Below are positions 25,056 to 33,054 of a stretch of 64,000 nucleotides of DNA, one piece after another. The stretch is from Verrucomicrobiaceae bacterium (GTDB lineage Bacteria > Verrucomicrobiota > Verrucomicrobiia > Verrucomicrobiales > Verrucomicrobiaceae): NCBI GenBank assembly GCA_015075365.1, contig JABTUN010000002.1, positions 1,674,001 through 1,738,000 on the forward strand, read 5' to 3'. Every line of letters starts with the position of its first letter. The first letter of the stretch is position 1. A program made the translations under genes and the position numbers. The notes below the pieces were generated by a model. It saw only the letters and a list, made by a program, of their open reading frames with translations. It was not told the origin of the DNA and ran no database searches.

Positions 25056-27542
25056 ATGCGCCCTCTTTTTCCTGCGATGCTCCTCTTTTCCGTCTCCGCC
25101 ACGGCGGCGGAGATTGATTTCGGGCGGGACATCCAGCCGCTGCTCTCCGAGAACTGCTACCACTGCCACGGACCGGACGCGAACGAGCGGAAAGCTGATT
25201 TGAGGCTCGACGAGGCGAAACCGGCGCAAAAAGCCGCACCGGACATCGTGGAGCGCCTTTTTTCCTCCGATCCCGACGAGGTGATGCCGCCGCCGAAGAG
25301 CAATCGCAGCCTCACGGCGGCTCAAAAGGCCCTCATCAAGCAATGGATCGACGAAGGCGCGAAATGGGGCGTGCATTGGGCCTTCCAGCGCATCGAGAAG
25401 CCGCGGGCACGCGGCATCGACGAGCTGGTGGAGGTGAAATTGAAGGAAAAAGGCTGGAAGATGGCCCCGGAGGCGGATGCGGTCACTCTGCTGCGCCGCG
25501 TGAGCCTGGACCTCACCGGCCTGCCGCCGGCGACGGAGGAGGTGGCGGCGTTCTTGAAGGCAATCAGACAAGGAGACAATCAGACAACGAGACAGGGAGA
25601 GGCAGCGAATCCGCCAGTCTCCTTGTCTTCCCCGCAGACAGACGCGGCTTACGAGAGCGCGGTGGACAAGCTGCTCGCCAGCCCGCGTTTCGGAGAGCGC
25701 TGGTGCTGGGACTGGCTGGACGCGGCGCGCTACGCGGACACGAACGGCTACCAGGGTGACCCCGAGCGCACGATGTGGCCCTGGCGGGACTGGGTGGTGC
25801 GCGCGATCAACGCGAACATGCCCTATGACCAGTTCACGGTGTGGCAGCTCGCCGGTGATCTGCTGCCCCATGCCACGCCGGAGCAGAAGCTGGCCACCGG
25901 CTTCAACCGCAACCACATGATCAACGGCGAGGGCGGCCGGATCGCCGAGGAGACGCGGGTGGAGAATGTCTTCGACCGGGTGGAGACGACCGGCACTGTC
26001 TGGCTGGGCCTCACCATGGCCTGCACGAAGTGCCACGATCATAAATTCGACCCGCTGACGATGCGGGACTACTACGGCCTCTACGATGTCTTCAACCAGA
26101 CAAGCGAGGATGGCATTGGACGGAGCGGCCAGGCCGCTCCGGCGATGGACATGAGCACGCCCGCCGAGCTGCAACGTGTGAAGAAGGCGCAGACCAAGGT
26201 GGACGAGATCGCGGCGGAGGTGGAGGCCTTTGAGCTGAAAAAATTCCCGCGCGCGGCCGGGAAACCGCTCACGGAATCCGCCGCTGCCGATCTTCCCGGC
26301 AATCTGCCCGCCTACATCGCCAAAACGGCGCCCTCGAAACGTGGTGTCGATCCGCTGCTGGAGGCGGTCAGTTATTTCAAGGGAAGGGACGCGGAGTATG
26401 CGAGGCTGCTGCAAAAACTCCTCGCCGCCGTGCGGGAGCGCGTGTCCGCGGCCAGCAGCATCACCAAGGTGATGATCATGGACACGCTGGCGAAGCCGCG
26501 CACGACCTACGTGCTCGACAAAGGCGCCTACGACAAGCCGACGACGACGAAGGTCAGCTTCAACACGCCCGCCGTGCTGCCGCCGCTGGCCGCGGACGCG
26601 CCGCGCAACCGCCTGGGCCTCGCGCAGTGGATCGTGAGCCGGGAGAATCCACTGACCGCACGCGTGACCGTGAACCGCTTCTGGCAGGCACTCTTCGGCG
26701 TCGGCTTGGTGAAGACGGCGGAGGACTTCGGCGTGCAGGGGGAAAAGCCGGTCCACCGCGAGCTGCTCGATTTCCTGGCCGCCGATTTCATGGAGCACGG
26801 CTGGGATGTGAAGCGGCTGCTCAAGCAGATCGTGATGAGCCGGACGTATCGCCAGAGTTCCCGGTTCTCGGTTCCCGGTTCGCAGTTGGACCCGGAAAAC
26901 CGCTATCTCGCGCGCGGGCCGCGCCACCGCCTGCCGTCATGGATGATGCGTGACCAGGCGTTGTTTGTCTCCGGGCTGCTCAAGGAGCAGGCGGGCGGCC
27001 CGCCGGTGAAACCTTACCAGCCGGAAGGCATCTGGGAGGAGGCCACCTTTGGCAAAAAGAGCTACAAACCGGACACGGGGGACAGCTTGTACCGCCGCAC
27101 GCTCTATACCTTCTGGCGGCGCATCGTGGGGCCGACGATGCTCTTCGACAACGCCGCGCGGCAGACCTGCGTGGTGAAGACCTCCATCACGAACACGCCG
27201 CTGCACGCGCTGGTGACGCTGAACGACGTGACGTATGTCGAGGCGGCGCGCGCGCTGGCGCAGCGCGTGCTGCTGCAGCAGGCGGGCCGGGAGGAGCAGG
27301 CTTTGACCGCCGCCTTCCGCCTTGTGACCTGCCGCGCGCCTTCCGCAAAGGAGGCGCAGGTGTTGAAGGACCGTCTGCACGCCTTGCGCGCCCGCCACGC
27401 CGCCGATCCCGCTGCCGCCGCGAAACTGCTGGCCGTGGGCGGGTCAAAACGCGATGAAAAACTCGATGCCGTCGAGCACGCGGCCTGGACGGGCCTTTGC
27501 CTCATGCTGCTGAACCTCGACGAGGTGCTCAGCAAGGAGTGA
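25056..27542 (+). CDS. PSD1-type protein: planctomycete cytochrome c + DUF1549 + DUF1553
   Basis: 828 residues from the ATG at 25056, which begins a signal peptide (MRPLFPAMLLFSVSATAAEI); the open frame farther upstream crosses the 21-bp array. The cytochrome-c domain has ENCYHCHGPDANERKADLRL (CxxCH). DUF1549 follows (LRRVSLDLTGLPPATEEV; WDWLDAARYADTNGYQGD; CTKCHDHKFDP), then DUF1553 (NRFWQALFGVGLVKTAEDFG; IVMSRTYRQSS; YLARGPRHRLPSWMMRD; TPLHALVTLNDVTYVEAAR). Such proteins are secreted and abundant in Planctomycetes and Verrucomicrobia, and are thought to help degrade complex glycans. Two repeat insertions lie in frame (25566 and 26856). Confidence 0.93.
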   Translation: MRPLFPAMLLFSVSATAAEIDFGRDIQPLLSENCYHCHGPDANERKADLRLDEAKPAQKAAPDIVERLFSSDPDEVMPPPKSNRSLTAAQKALIKQWIDEGAKWGVHWAFQRIEKPRARGIDELVEVKLKEKGWKMAPEADAVTLLRRVSLDLTGLPPATEEVAAFLKAIRQGDNQTTRQGEAANPPVSLSSPQTDAAYESAVDKLLASPRFGERWCWDWLDAARYADTNGYQGDPERTMWPWRDWVVRAINANMPYDQFTVWQLAGDLLPHATPEQKLATGFNRNHMINGEGGRIAEETRVENVFDRVETTGTVWLGLTMACTKCHDHKFDPLTMRDYYGLYDVFNQTSEDGIGRSGQAAPAMDMSTPAELQRVKKAQTKVDEIAAEVEAFELKKFPRAAGKPLTESAAADLPGNLPAYIAKTAPSKRGVDPLLEAVSYFKGRDAEYARLLQKLLAAVRERVSAASSITKVMIMDTLAKPRTTYVLDKGAYDKPTTTKVSFNTPAVLPPLAADAPRNRLGLAQWIVSRENPLTARVTVNRFWQALFGVGLVKTAEDFGVQGEKPVHRELLDFLAADFMEHGWDVKRLLKQIVMSRTYRQSSRFSVPGSQLDPENRYLARGPRHRLPSWMMRDQALFVSGLLKEQAGGPPVKPYQPEGIWEEATFGKKSYKPDTGDSLYRRTLYTFWRRIVGPTMLFDNAARQTCVVKTSITNTPLHALVTLNDVTYVEAARALAQRVLLQQAGREEQALTAAFRLVTCRAPSAKEAQVLKDRLHALRARHAADPAAAAKLLAVGGSKRDEKLDAVEHAAWTGLCLMLLNLDEVLSKE
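25566..25628. repeat. Octamer repeat and hairpin inserted in frame inside the PSD1 gene
   Basis: Units AGACAAGG, AGACAATC, AGACAACG, AGACAGGG, AGAGGCAG run from 25566 to 25605. The first 12 bases (AGACAAGGAGAC) are exactly complementary to GTCTCCTTGTCT at 25617-25628. It encodes a Gln/Ser/Pro-rich loop between two DUF1549 blocks without breaking the frame. Confidence 0.65.
26856..26890 (+). repeat. Heptamer repeat run, copy 3, in frame inside the PSD1 gene
   Basis: Units AGTTCCC, GGTTCTC, GGTTCCC, GGTTCGC, AGTTGGA in phase. They encode SSRFSVPGSQLD, immediately before the conserved DUF1553 stretch YLARGPRHRLPS. Confidence 0.6.
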
Positions 27543-27548
27543 GGCACC

Positions 27549-28391
27549 TCACACGCGGCCCAGAATCGCCTCCATCATGCGCAATGCCTCGCGATTTGGC
27601 CTCACGTCATGCACGCGGATGATGCGCGCGCCGTGCTCGCGGGCGAAGGCGGTGAGAGCCACGGTGGGCCAGTGGCGGTCGGACATGGCGGCGCTGCCGA
27701 TAACCTTGGCGATCATGGATTTGCGCGAGACGCCGGCAAGAAGCGGACGCCCGTCGATGACAAGGCGCGGCAGCTCGCGCAGCAGGGCCAGGTTATGCTC
27801 CAGCGTCTTGCCAAAGCCGAATCCCGGATCGAGCGCGATGCGCGCGGGATCGATCCCCGCGCTGGTGAGGATGCGCAGGCGCTCTTCCAGATACGCGCGC
27901 ACCTCCGCCACGACATCGTCGTAATGCGGCGCGGTTTGCATTGTCTGCGGATCACCGGCCATGTGCATGACGACGAGGCCGCAGTCACGCTCCGCCGCCA
28001 GCCGGATCATGCCCGCGTCACCGCGCAGGCCGGTGACGTCATTGATGATGTCCGCGCCGGCATCCAGGGCGGCACGGGCCACGGCGGCCTTCATGGTGTC
28101 GATGGAAATCAAAACGGACGACTGCGAGGCGCGGATGGCGCGGATCACCGGCAGCACGCGGCGCAGCTCCTCCGCCTCTGCCACAGGCTCCGCGCCGGGA
28201 CGTGTCGATTCGCCGCCGATGTCGAGAATGTCCGCGCCCTCGGCGATGAGCGCCAGCGCGTGCTCCACAGCGCGTCCAGGGTCGTCAAACCGGCCGCCAT
28301 CAGAAAAACTGTCCGGCGTGACATTCACGATGCCCATGACGAGACCGCGCTGTGTGAGGTCGAGGGTGCGGTTGCCGATGCGCCAGTTCAT
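27549..28391 (-). CDS. folP: Dihydropteroate synthase
   Basis: 280 residues, standard length. Condenses p-aminobenzoate with hydroxymethyl-dihydropterin diphosphate in folate synthesis. Signature motifs: MGIVNVTPDSFSDGGRF, ADILDIGGESTRPGAEPV, VLISIDTMKAAVA, GADIINDVTGLRGD, IALDPGFGFGKTLEHNLALL and PLLAGVSRKSMI, then IIRVHDVRPNREALRM. It stands alone, converging with the PSD1 gene (6 nt apart). The divergent neighbour begins at 28503. Confidence 0.97.
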   Translation of the reverse strand: MNWRIGNRTLDLTQRGLVMGIVNVTPDSFSDGGRFDDPGRAVEHALALIAEGADILDIGGESTRPGAEPVAEAEELRRVLPVIRAIRASQSSVLISIDTMKAAVARAALDAGADIINDVTGLRGDAGMIRLAAERDCGLVVMHMAGDPQTMQTAPHYDDVVAEVRAYLEERLRILTSAGIDPARIALDPGFGFGKTLEHNLALLRELPRLVIDGRPLLAGVSRKSMIAKVIGSAAMSDRHWPTVALTAFAREHGARIIRVHDVRPNREALRMMEAILGRV

Positions 28392-28400
28392 TTCCCATTG

Positions 28401-28473
28401 TTCAAGGTTTGGAGTTCAAGGTTCAAGGTTTTTTGTGGTTCCCGGTTTGCTGTTGCCGGTTCCCGATTTGATC
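28401..28473 (+). repeat. Heptamer repeat run, copy 4
   Basis: Begins TTCAAGG, TTTGGAG, TTCAAGG, TTCAAGG, then continues more loosely with CGGTTTG, CTGTTGC, CGGTTCC, CGATTTG units. It fills the 111-nt gap between the divergent folP and 28503 genes, so it overlaps both promoter regions. Confidence 0.55.
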
Positions 28474-28502
28474 GGCGCGCGACGCTCGTTATGGGTGCGG
28501 CG

Positions 28503-30002
28503 ATGAAAATTCCCCCCGCCGTGCTGCTTGTCGTGTTGATCGCCCTGGGAGCCGCGGCGGCTTTTTTACTGCCGCAGGGCACGCCGGCGGCGGCGGATGC
28601 ACCGGAGCCGAAACGAGGTCTCGACTCCGGACCGGCCCGCACAGGCGAGGAATCACCGGAGGATCTGAAAAAGCAGATCGAGCTGCTGCTGGGCCAGATC
28701 GAGTATCTCCAGGGCCAGGTGGACGTGCTGCAGGAGGAGAATGCGAACCTGATGCAGAAGCTCGGCACGCTGGGGATGAAGGGCGTGGCGAAGATGGAGC
28801 CGTCCTCGCCGGACGACGACGGCATCGCCCCGGATTTCGTGGGCATGGGAGTGGACATGATGAAACTCCGCAAAATCCGCGCGCTGCCGCTGGTGACGAC
28901 GCCTGTGCCCGCGGCGCGGGTGGAGGCTGCCATCTTGAAATGGCTGACCACCCAGCAGCCGGGGGCGGAGGCGCTGCGCTTTGCCTCCGCGCTGGCCGCG
29001 CTGGGCTGGATTCCGGAGGAGATCGACCCGCTGCCGCTGCGTGCGAAGATGCTGACGATTCAACTGGGCGGCTGGTATGACCCGGAGAGTGATTCGCTGC
29101 TGATGGTCGATCCGAAAAGCGACCCGCCGCCGCCCTTGAGGCCGGACGAGCCGCTGGCGGTGGCTTTCGGCCAGCTTTTGCGGGAATACGGCCCCACGCT
29201 GTTCCAGCCGCAGCACGGGCCGCTGAGCACTGATGAGCGCCTGGCGCGTGAATCACTCATCACGGGTGATGCCGGGCTGACACGCTTCCTCTTCTCACTG
29301 CAAAACGAGGCGGCGGCCCCGAAGAACGAGATTCCGGCGGAGGATCCCGATCATCCGATCAACCAGGTGCCCATGCCGGTGTATCTGCGGGAGCTGGCGT
29401 CGTTCCCCTTCATGCGCGGCTTTGAATTTGCCCAGGCGCTGCACAGCGCGGGCGAGTTTGCCCAGCTCAACGCCGCGTACAGCCGCCCGCCGGTCAGCAG
29501 CGCGGAAGTGATCGAGCCGGAGGCGTATCTCGACACGACGCGCCCTGCTCCAGTCGAGGTGAGCGTGGCGGAGGTGAAATTGGAAGGCGCGGAGCCCTTC
29601 TGGGACGACCGCCTGGGCAAATTTGCCTGCGTGACGGCGCTGCGCATGCACAACTCCGACGAGGACGCCGCGCTGGGCGCGCGCGGCCTGCTGGCGGACC
29701 GCCTGCTGGCCTGGAAATCGACGGAAAAGGACGCGAAACGCCATCACGCCGCCTGGCAGACGCTGTGGATGGACGCGGGGACCGCACAGGCGTTTTTCAA
29801 GGCGATGTCGAACTCGCTGAAGCAGCGCTATGGCGTCACCATCACCGCCGGCGGAGAGAGTGAGCTGGCCTTTGCCGCGCAGGGCCGGTTTGTGCGCATG
29901 AGGATCAACCAAGGCGGCAGTGGCGTGCTGCTGATCGACGCGGGCACGGACGCGGCGCGCAAGGGCTTGCATTCGCTGGTGGATGGTGTCACGAGGCCAT
30001 GA
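28503..30002 (+). CDS. Membrane-anchored or exported protein of unknown function with coiled coil
   Basis: 499 residues from the ATG at 28503 (28491 is four codons earlier). One N-terminal hydrophobic segment (PAVLLVVLIALGAAAAFLLP), then an acidic linker and a coiled coil at about residues 55-100 (LKKQIELLLGQIEYLQGQVD). The globular remainder has no catalytic motif I recognise; LTIQLGGWYDPESDSLLMVD and AVAFGQLLREYGPTLFQ are the most regular parts. Its stop overlaps the acylphosphatase start by 4 nt (ATGA), which indicates translational coupling. Confidence 0.72.
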   Translation: MKIPPAVLLVVLIALGAAAAFLLPQGTPAAADAPEPKRGLDSGPARTGEESPEDLKKQIELLLGQIEYLQGQVDVLQEENANLMQKLGTLGMKGVAKMEPSSPDDDGIAPDFVGMGVDMMKLRKIRALPLVTTPVPAARVEAAILKWLTTQQPGAEALRFASALAALGWIPEEIDPLPLRAKMLTIQLGGWYDPESDSLLMVDPKSDPPPPLRPDEPLAVAFGQLLREYGPTLFQPQHGPLSTDERLARESLITGDAGLTRFLFSLQNEAAAPKNEIPAEDPDHPINQVPMPVYLRELASFPFMRGFEFAQALHSAGEFAQLNAAYSRPPVSSAEVIEPEAYLDTTRPAPVEVSVAEVKLEGAEPFWDDRLGKFACVTALRMHNSDEDAALGARGLLADRLLAWKSTEKDAKRHHAAWQTLWMDAGTAQAFFKAMSNSLKQRYGVTITAGGESELAFAAQGRFVRMRINQGGSGVLLIDAGTDAARKGLHSLVDGVTRP

Positions 30003-30280
30003 CCATGATCGGCAAAAAGGTATTTTTCTCAGGACGCGTGCAGGGAGTGGGCTTTCGCTACTCGACAAAGCAGATCGCCAGCGGATTCGATGTCACCGGC
30101 TGGGTGAAAAACCTTCCTGACGGCCGTGTGGCCCTGCATGCGCAGGGTGACATGGACGAGGTGGCGGCGTTTTTGGAGGACATCCAGCAGAGCAACCTGG
30201 GATCGCTCATCAAGGAGCGCGAGGTGCTCGCGGCGGCGGTGGAGCCGGGGATGCGCGGTTTTGTGATCATCCGGGAATGA
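29999..30280 (+). CDS. acyP: Acylphosphatase
   Basis: 93 residues, the usual size. Hydrolyses acyl phosphates such as acetyl- or carbamoyl-phosphate. The active-site loop FSGRVQGVGFRYSTKQIA contains the catalytic Arg, and GWVKNLPDGRVALHAQGD supplies the catalytic Asn. The start overlaps the preceding stop (ATGA); a second ATG at 30005 is possible. Confidence 0.93.
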   Translation: MTMIGKKVFFSGRVQGVGFRYSTKQIASGFDVTGWVKNLPDGRVALHAQGDMDEVAAFLEDIQQSNLGSLIKEREVLAAAVEPGMRGFVIIRE

Positions 30281-30307
30281 TCCCGGGAACCGCGCGCCGG
30301 AGCGAGA

Positions 30308-30508
30308 TCAGGCGGCGAGCAGTTTTTCACGTCCGGCAGCGGCCAGCATGCCGGCGAGGCCGGGCATGTAGCGGGTGATTTCGTGCGCCAGCACGGAAAG
30401 CTGCGTTTCATTCACCTGCTCCTTGCGGGAAGGGCGCTCGGTGAGGCGGATCTCGGTGATGACACCGAAGATGCTGGCATTGGTCTCAAGTTCGAGTTGC
30501 GCGGGCAT
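30308..30508 (-). CDS. Small protein, second gene of a two-gene ribbon-helix-helix unit
   Basis: 66 residues (begins MPAQLELETNASIFGVITEI). It has an N-terminal beta-like stretch and a helical C-terminus (LSVLAHEITRYMPGLAGML). No family is recognised. It begins 12 nt after the ribbon-helix-helix gene on the same strand and is probably co-transcribed. It could be a toxin, a cofactor or an unrelated regulator; it resembles no known toxin. Confidence 0.55.
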   Translation of the reverse strand: MPAQLELETNASIFGVITEIRLTERPSRKEQVNETQLSVLAHEITRYMPGLAGMLAAAGREKLLAA

Positions 30509-30520
30509 GGCGGGAGGTGG

Positions 30521-30757
30521 TTAAATAGAGGGCGTGGCGAGCACGAGCTTGCCTTCGTTGATAATCCATTTGCGGCGCTCCAAAGCGCCGCTGTTCAGCA
30601 TGTTTTCGATCGCGTTATTCACAATCATGCGCACAGCCTCGGACGGGCTGCTGCCGAACGTGCCCTTCAGGGTCAGGTCGTCGAGGTACTGCCGGATCTG
30701 GGGCGTAAAAGCCACCGTCACCGGGGAGGACTCGAAGTTGTTGGAAGGGCGTGCCAT
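30521..30757 (-). CDS. Ribbon-helix-helix (CopG-like) DNA-binding protein
   Basis: 78 residues. SPVTVAFTPQIRQYLDDLTL followed by GSSPSEAVRMIVNNAIENML fits the strand-helix-helix pattern of MetJ/Arc repressors: alternating strand residues, then two amphipathic helices with the S-x-S-E-A turn. Three ATCGA units spaced 10 and 11 bp overlap its start codon, as expected for an autoregulating repressor of this class. With the 66-residue gene just downstream it has the shape of a toxin-antitoxin or small regulatory operon. Confidence 0.7.
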   Translation of the reverse strand: MARPSNNFESSPVTVAFTPQIRQYLDDLTLKGTFGSSPSEAVRMIVNNAIENMLNSGALERRKWIINEGKLVLATPSI

Positions 30758-30783
30758 CGATTAGAATCGAATAATAATCGAAT
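30756..30783. promoter_or_regulatory. Probable operator: three ATCGA sites at helical spacing
   Basis: ATCGA occurs at 30756-30760, 30766-30770 and 30777-30781, with centre spacing of 10 and 11 bp. The last two are full AATCGAAT copies (30765-30772, 30776-30783). The first overlaps the start codon of the ribbon-helix-helix gene. This is the classic operator layout for that repressor class. Confidence 0.55.
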
Positions 30784-30863
30784 TGTAATCCCCTTTTGGC
30801 CTAGTGGTCAACCGGGGAGTTGATTCTTTTGGCATTAAAACCTGATAAAAATCGCAGAATTGA

Positions 30864-30883
30864 TTAAATAATCTTAAATAATC
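30864..30883. promoter_or_regulatory. Tandem TTAAATAATC pair in an AT-rich promoter region
   Basis: Two adjacent identical 10-bp units in the strongly AT-rich gap between the ribbon-helix-helix pair and the DUF1080 gene (start 30942). They may be promoter -10 sequence or a binding site with one-turn spacing. Confidence 0.4.
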
Positions 30884-30941
30884 AGGGCTTTTTGATCAAA
30901 TCCACCCTCGCCTCCCGTTTGCTGCGGCTCTTCTTCCCGTC

Positions 30942-31649
30942 ATGAAAACTGTCTCGTTTCTCTCCCTCTCCACCGCCGCTGTTTTGACCGCCGGACTGCT
31001 TTATTTCCAGGGTTTTGCCGCCGAGGGCGGTGAATGGCAGCACTGGTTCAAGGACGGCTCCCTGCAAGGCGGCCAGATCATCAGTGGAACGGCCACTTAC
31101 AAGGTCGAGAACGGCGTTTTGACCGGCACCACGGTCGATGGCAGCCCGAACACCTTCCTCGCCATCGGTCCGTTCAAGGATTTCGAACTCGAATTCGAGG
31201 TGAATGTCGATGACGCGCTGAACTCCGGCGTGCAGGTGCGCAGCCACATCGCCAAGGAAGGCGACCCGGCCCCGGAGGGCTCTAAAAATGGCAAACCGCT
31301 GCCCGCGGGCCGGCTTTACGGTCCGCAGTGCGAAATCGCCACCAACGGCACCGCTGGTGACTTTTACGACGAGGCCCGCCGCGGCACTTGGTGGAGCATT
31401 TTGACCCAAACCGAGGCGGTGCGCACCGATGCTGCCAAGGCGGCCTTCAAGAAAGGCGAGTGGAACCACTACCGCATTGTTGTGAAGGGCGACCACTACC
31501 AGAGCTTCGTCAACGGCGTGCCTGCGGCCGATTTCAAGCAACCCGGCGACCCCGAGGGCTACATCGGCTTCCAAGTCCACGGCATCAAGAAAGGCACCGG
31601 CCCCTACAGCGTGCGCTGGCGGAACGTGAAGTTCCGCGAGATCAAGTGA
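30942..31649 (+). CDS. DUF1080 (3-keto-disaccharide hydrolase-like) secreted protein
   Basis: 235 residues with a signal peptide (MKTVSFLSLSTAAVLTAGLL). A single DUF1080 beta-sandwich: GSLQGGQIISGTATYKVENG, DFELEFEVNVDDALNSGVQV, LYGPQCEIATNGTAGDFYDE, EWNHYRIVVKGDHYQSFVNG and YIGFQVHGIKKG. It is shorter than the other DUF1080 protein in the window (9631-10605) and consists of little more than the domain. It precedes a DUF2237 gene by 9 nt on the same strand. Confidence 0.92.
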   Translation: MKTVSFLSLSTAAVLTAGLLYFQGFAAEGGEWQHWFKDGSLQGGQIISGTATYKVENGVLTGTTVDGSPNTFLAIGPFKDFELEFEVNVDDALNSGVQVRSHIAKEGDPAPEGSKNGKPLPAGRLYGPQCEIATNGTAGDFYDEARRGTWWSILTQTEAVRTDAAKAAFKKGEWNHYRIVVKGDHYQSFVNGVPAADFKQPGDPEGYIGFQVHGIKKGTGPYSVRWRNVKFREIK

Positions 31650-31658
31650 GCTCGCGCC

Positions 31659-32036
31659 ATGCAAACAAACGTGCTTGGAAAACCGCTGCGCTGCTGCTGT
31701 CGCAAGCCGATGACCGGATTCTACCGCGACGGTTTCTGCCGCACCGGGCCAGGTGACACCGGCTTGCATACCGTCTGCGTCGAAGTCACACGCGACTTCC
31801 TCGAATTCTCCCTGCTACGTGGCAACGACCTGAGCACACCGCGTCCTGAACTCGACTTTCCCGGCCTCAAACCCGGTGACCGCTGGTGCCTGTGCGTCTC
31901 CCGCTGGGAGGAGGCGCGCAAGGCCGGCATGGCCCCGCCCGTGAAACTGCACGCCACCCACTACTCCGCCCTCGAATGGGTGAACCTCCAGCATCTGCGC
32001 GATCACGCGATGGATGATGATGGAGAGCAGGGGTGA
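31659..32036 (+). CDS. DUF2237 family protein
   Basis: 125 residues. It matches DUF2237 along its length: NVLGKPLRCCCRKPMTGFYR, GFCRTGPGDTGLHTVCVEVT, FLEFSLLRGNDLSTPRPELD, FPGLKPGDRWCLCVSRWEEA and APPVKLHATHYSALEWVNL. The family is small, cytosolic, conserved in many bacteria and of unknown function. It starts 9 nt after the DUF1080 gene. Confidence 0.9.
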   Translation: MQTNVLGKPLRCCCRKPMTGFYRDGFCRTGPGDTGLHTVCVEVTRDFLEFSLLRGNDLSTPRPELDFPGLKPGDRWCLCVSRWEEARKAGMAPPVKLHATHYSALEWVNLQHLRDHAMDDDGEQG

Positions 32037-32042
32037 TCCAAA

Positions 32043-32957
32043 TCATCCAAAGAACGGCGCGAGCACGTTGCGGGCGACTTTGATCGCTTTCATGCGGCCT
32101 TCGAGCGTCTTGCCGAAGGTGTCGTCCTCGACCTCGATGCAGAGAGGTCCGTCGTAGCCGACGCGCATGAGCTCCGCCATGAAGGCGGCCCAGTTGATAT
32201 CGCCGTAGCCGGGGATGCGCGGCTGGTGCCAGCACAGCGGGAAGTCGAAGCGGCCGACTTCACTGAGGGCGGCTCGGTTGATCTTCACATCCTTGGCGTG
32301 GAGATGGAAAAGCTTCGATTTGAACTCGGCCAGCGGGCTGAGCGGGTCCATGTCCTGCAGGATGAAGTGCGAGGGATCGTAGTTGAGGCCGAAACTGGGC
32401 GAATCGATGTCGCTGAACGCACGACGCCAGATGGCGGGCGTGGTGAGGAGGTTCTTGCCGCCGGGCCATTCGTCGCGCGTGAAGGACATGGGGCAGTTTT
32501 CGATGCCGATCTTCACGCCGTGATCCTCGGCGAACTGGACGATGGGTTTCCAGATCTTGAGGAAGCGCGGCCAGTTTTCATCAATGGTTTTCGTCCAGTC
32601 GCGGCCGACAAAGCCGTTCACGTTGGTCAAGCCCAGCTTCGGGGCGGCGGCGATGACCTTTTTGAAATGAGAAACGGCGAAGCGCGAGACTTCGGGATTT
32701 GGATCGAGCATGTTCGGGTAATAACCGAGCGCGCTGATGCTCACGCCTTGATCCTGGCACTGGCCGAGGATGTCCTGCGCTTTCGTTTTGGTGAGACCGA
32801 TGACATCGATATGCGTGACACCGGCATATTTGCGCTCGGCCTTGCCGACGGGCCAGCACATGACCTCGACGGTGGAGAAGCCTTCGTGCCGGGCGAATTG
32901 CAGCACGTTGGCGAAATCGAGCTCAGGGAGGATGGCGGTGACGAAGCCGAGTTTCAT
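32043..32957 (-). CDS. Sugar phosphate isomerase/epimerase-like TIM barrel, cytosolic
   Basis: 304 residues from the ATG at 32957 (MKLGFVTAILPELDFANVLQ), with no signal peptide. Xylose-isomerase-like TIM barrel: QFARHEGFSTVEVMCWPVG, NVNGFVGRDWTKTIDENWPR, HGVKIGIENCPMSFTRDEWP (metal-ligand Glu), FGLNYDPSHFILQDMDP, KLFHLHAKDVKINRAALSEV and YDGPLCIEVEDDTFGKTLEG. The metal-ligand pattern Glu/Asp/His/Glu looks complete. Members include inosose and ketose epimerases; the substrate is not predictable. It converges with the DUF2237 gene (6 nt apart). Confidence 0.92.
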   Translation of the reverse strand: MKLGFVTAILPELDFANVLQFARHEGFSTVEVMCWPVGKAERKYAGVTHIDVIGLTKTKAQDILGQCQDQGVSISALGYYPNMLDPNPEVSRFAVSHFKKVIAAAPKLGLTNVNGFVGRDWTKTIDENWPRFLKIWKPIVQFAEDHGVKIGIENCPMSFTRDEWPGGKNLLTTPAIWRRAFSDIDSPSFGLNYDPSHFILQDMDPLSPLAEFKSKLFHLHAKDVKINRAALSEVGRFDFPLCWHQPRIPGYGDINWAAFMAELMRVGYDGPLCIEVEDDTFGKTLEGRMKAIKVARNVLAPFFG

Positions 32958-32963
32958 GAGACG

Positions 32964-33026
32964 TGGAGTGTTGGAGTGGCGGAGTAATGGAGTGTTGGGC
33001 TGAGCCAATCAACCAAACTCCATCAC
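32964..33026. repeat. Octamer repeat run, copy 2
   Basis: Units TGGAGTGT, TGGAGTGG, CGGAGTAA, TGGAGTGT, TGGGCTGA run from 32964 to 33003, followed by an inverted copy (ACTCCATCACC). Lies between clpP and the TIM-barrel gene. Confidence 0.6.
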
Positions 33027-33054
33027 CCCGGTCATCCCTCATTCCTGCTGCCGG

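Noticed and set aside
30790..30830. tRNA-like fragment (CCTAGTGGTCAA) near the DUF1080 gene
   Set aside because: No acceptor stem, anticodon arm or T-loop can be completed around it.
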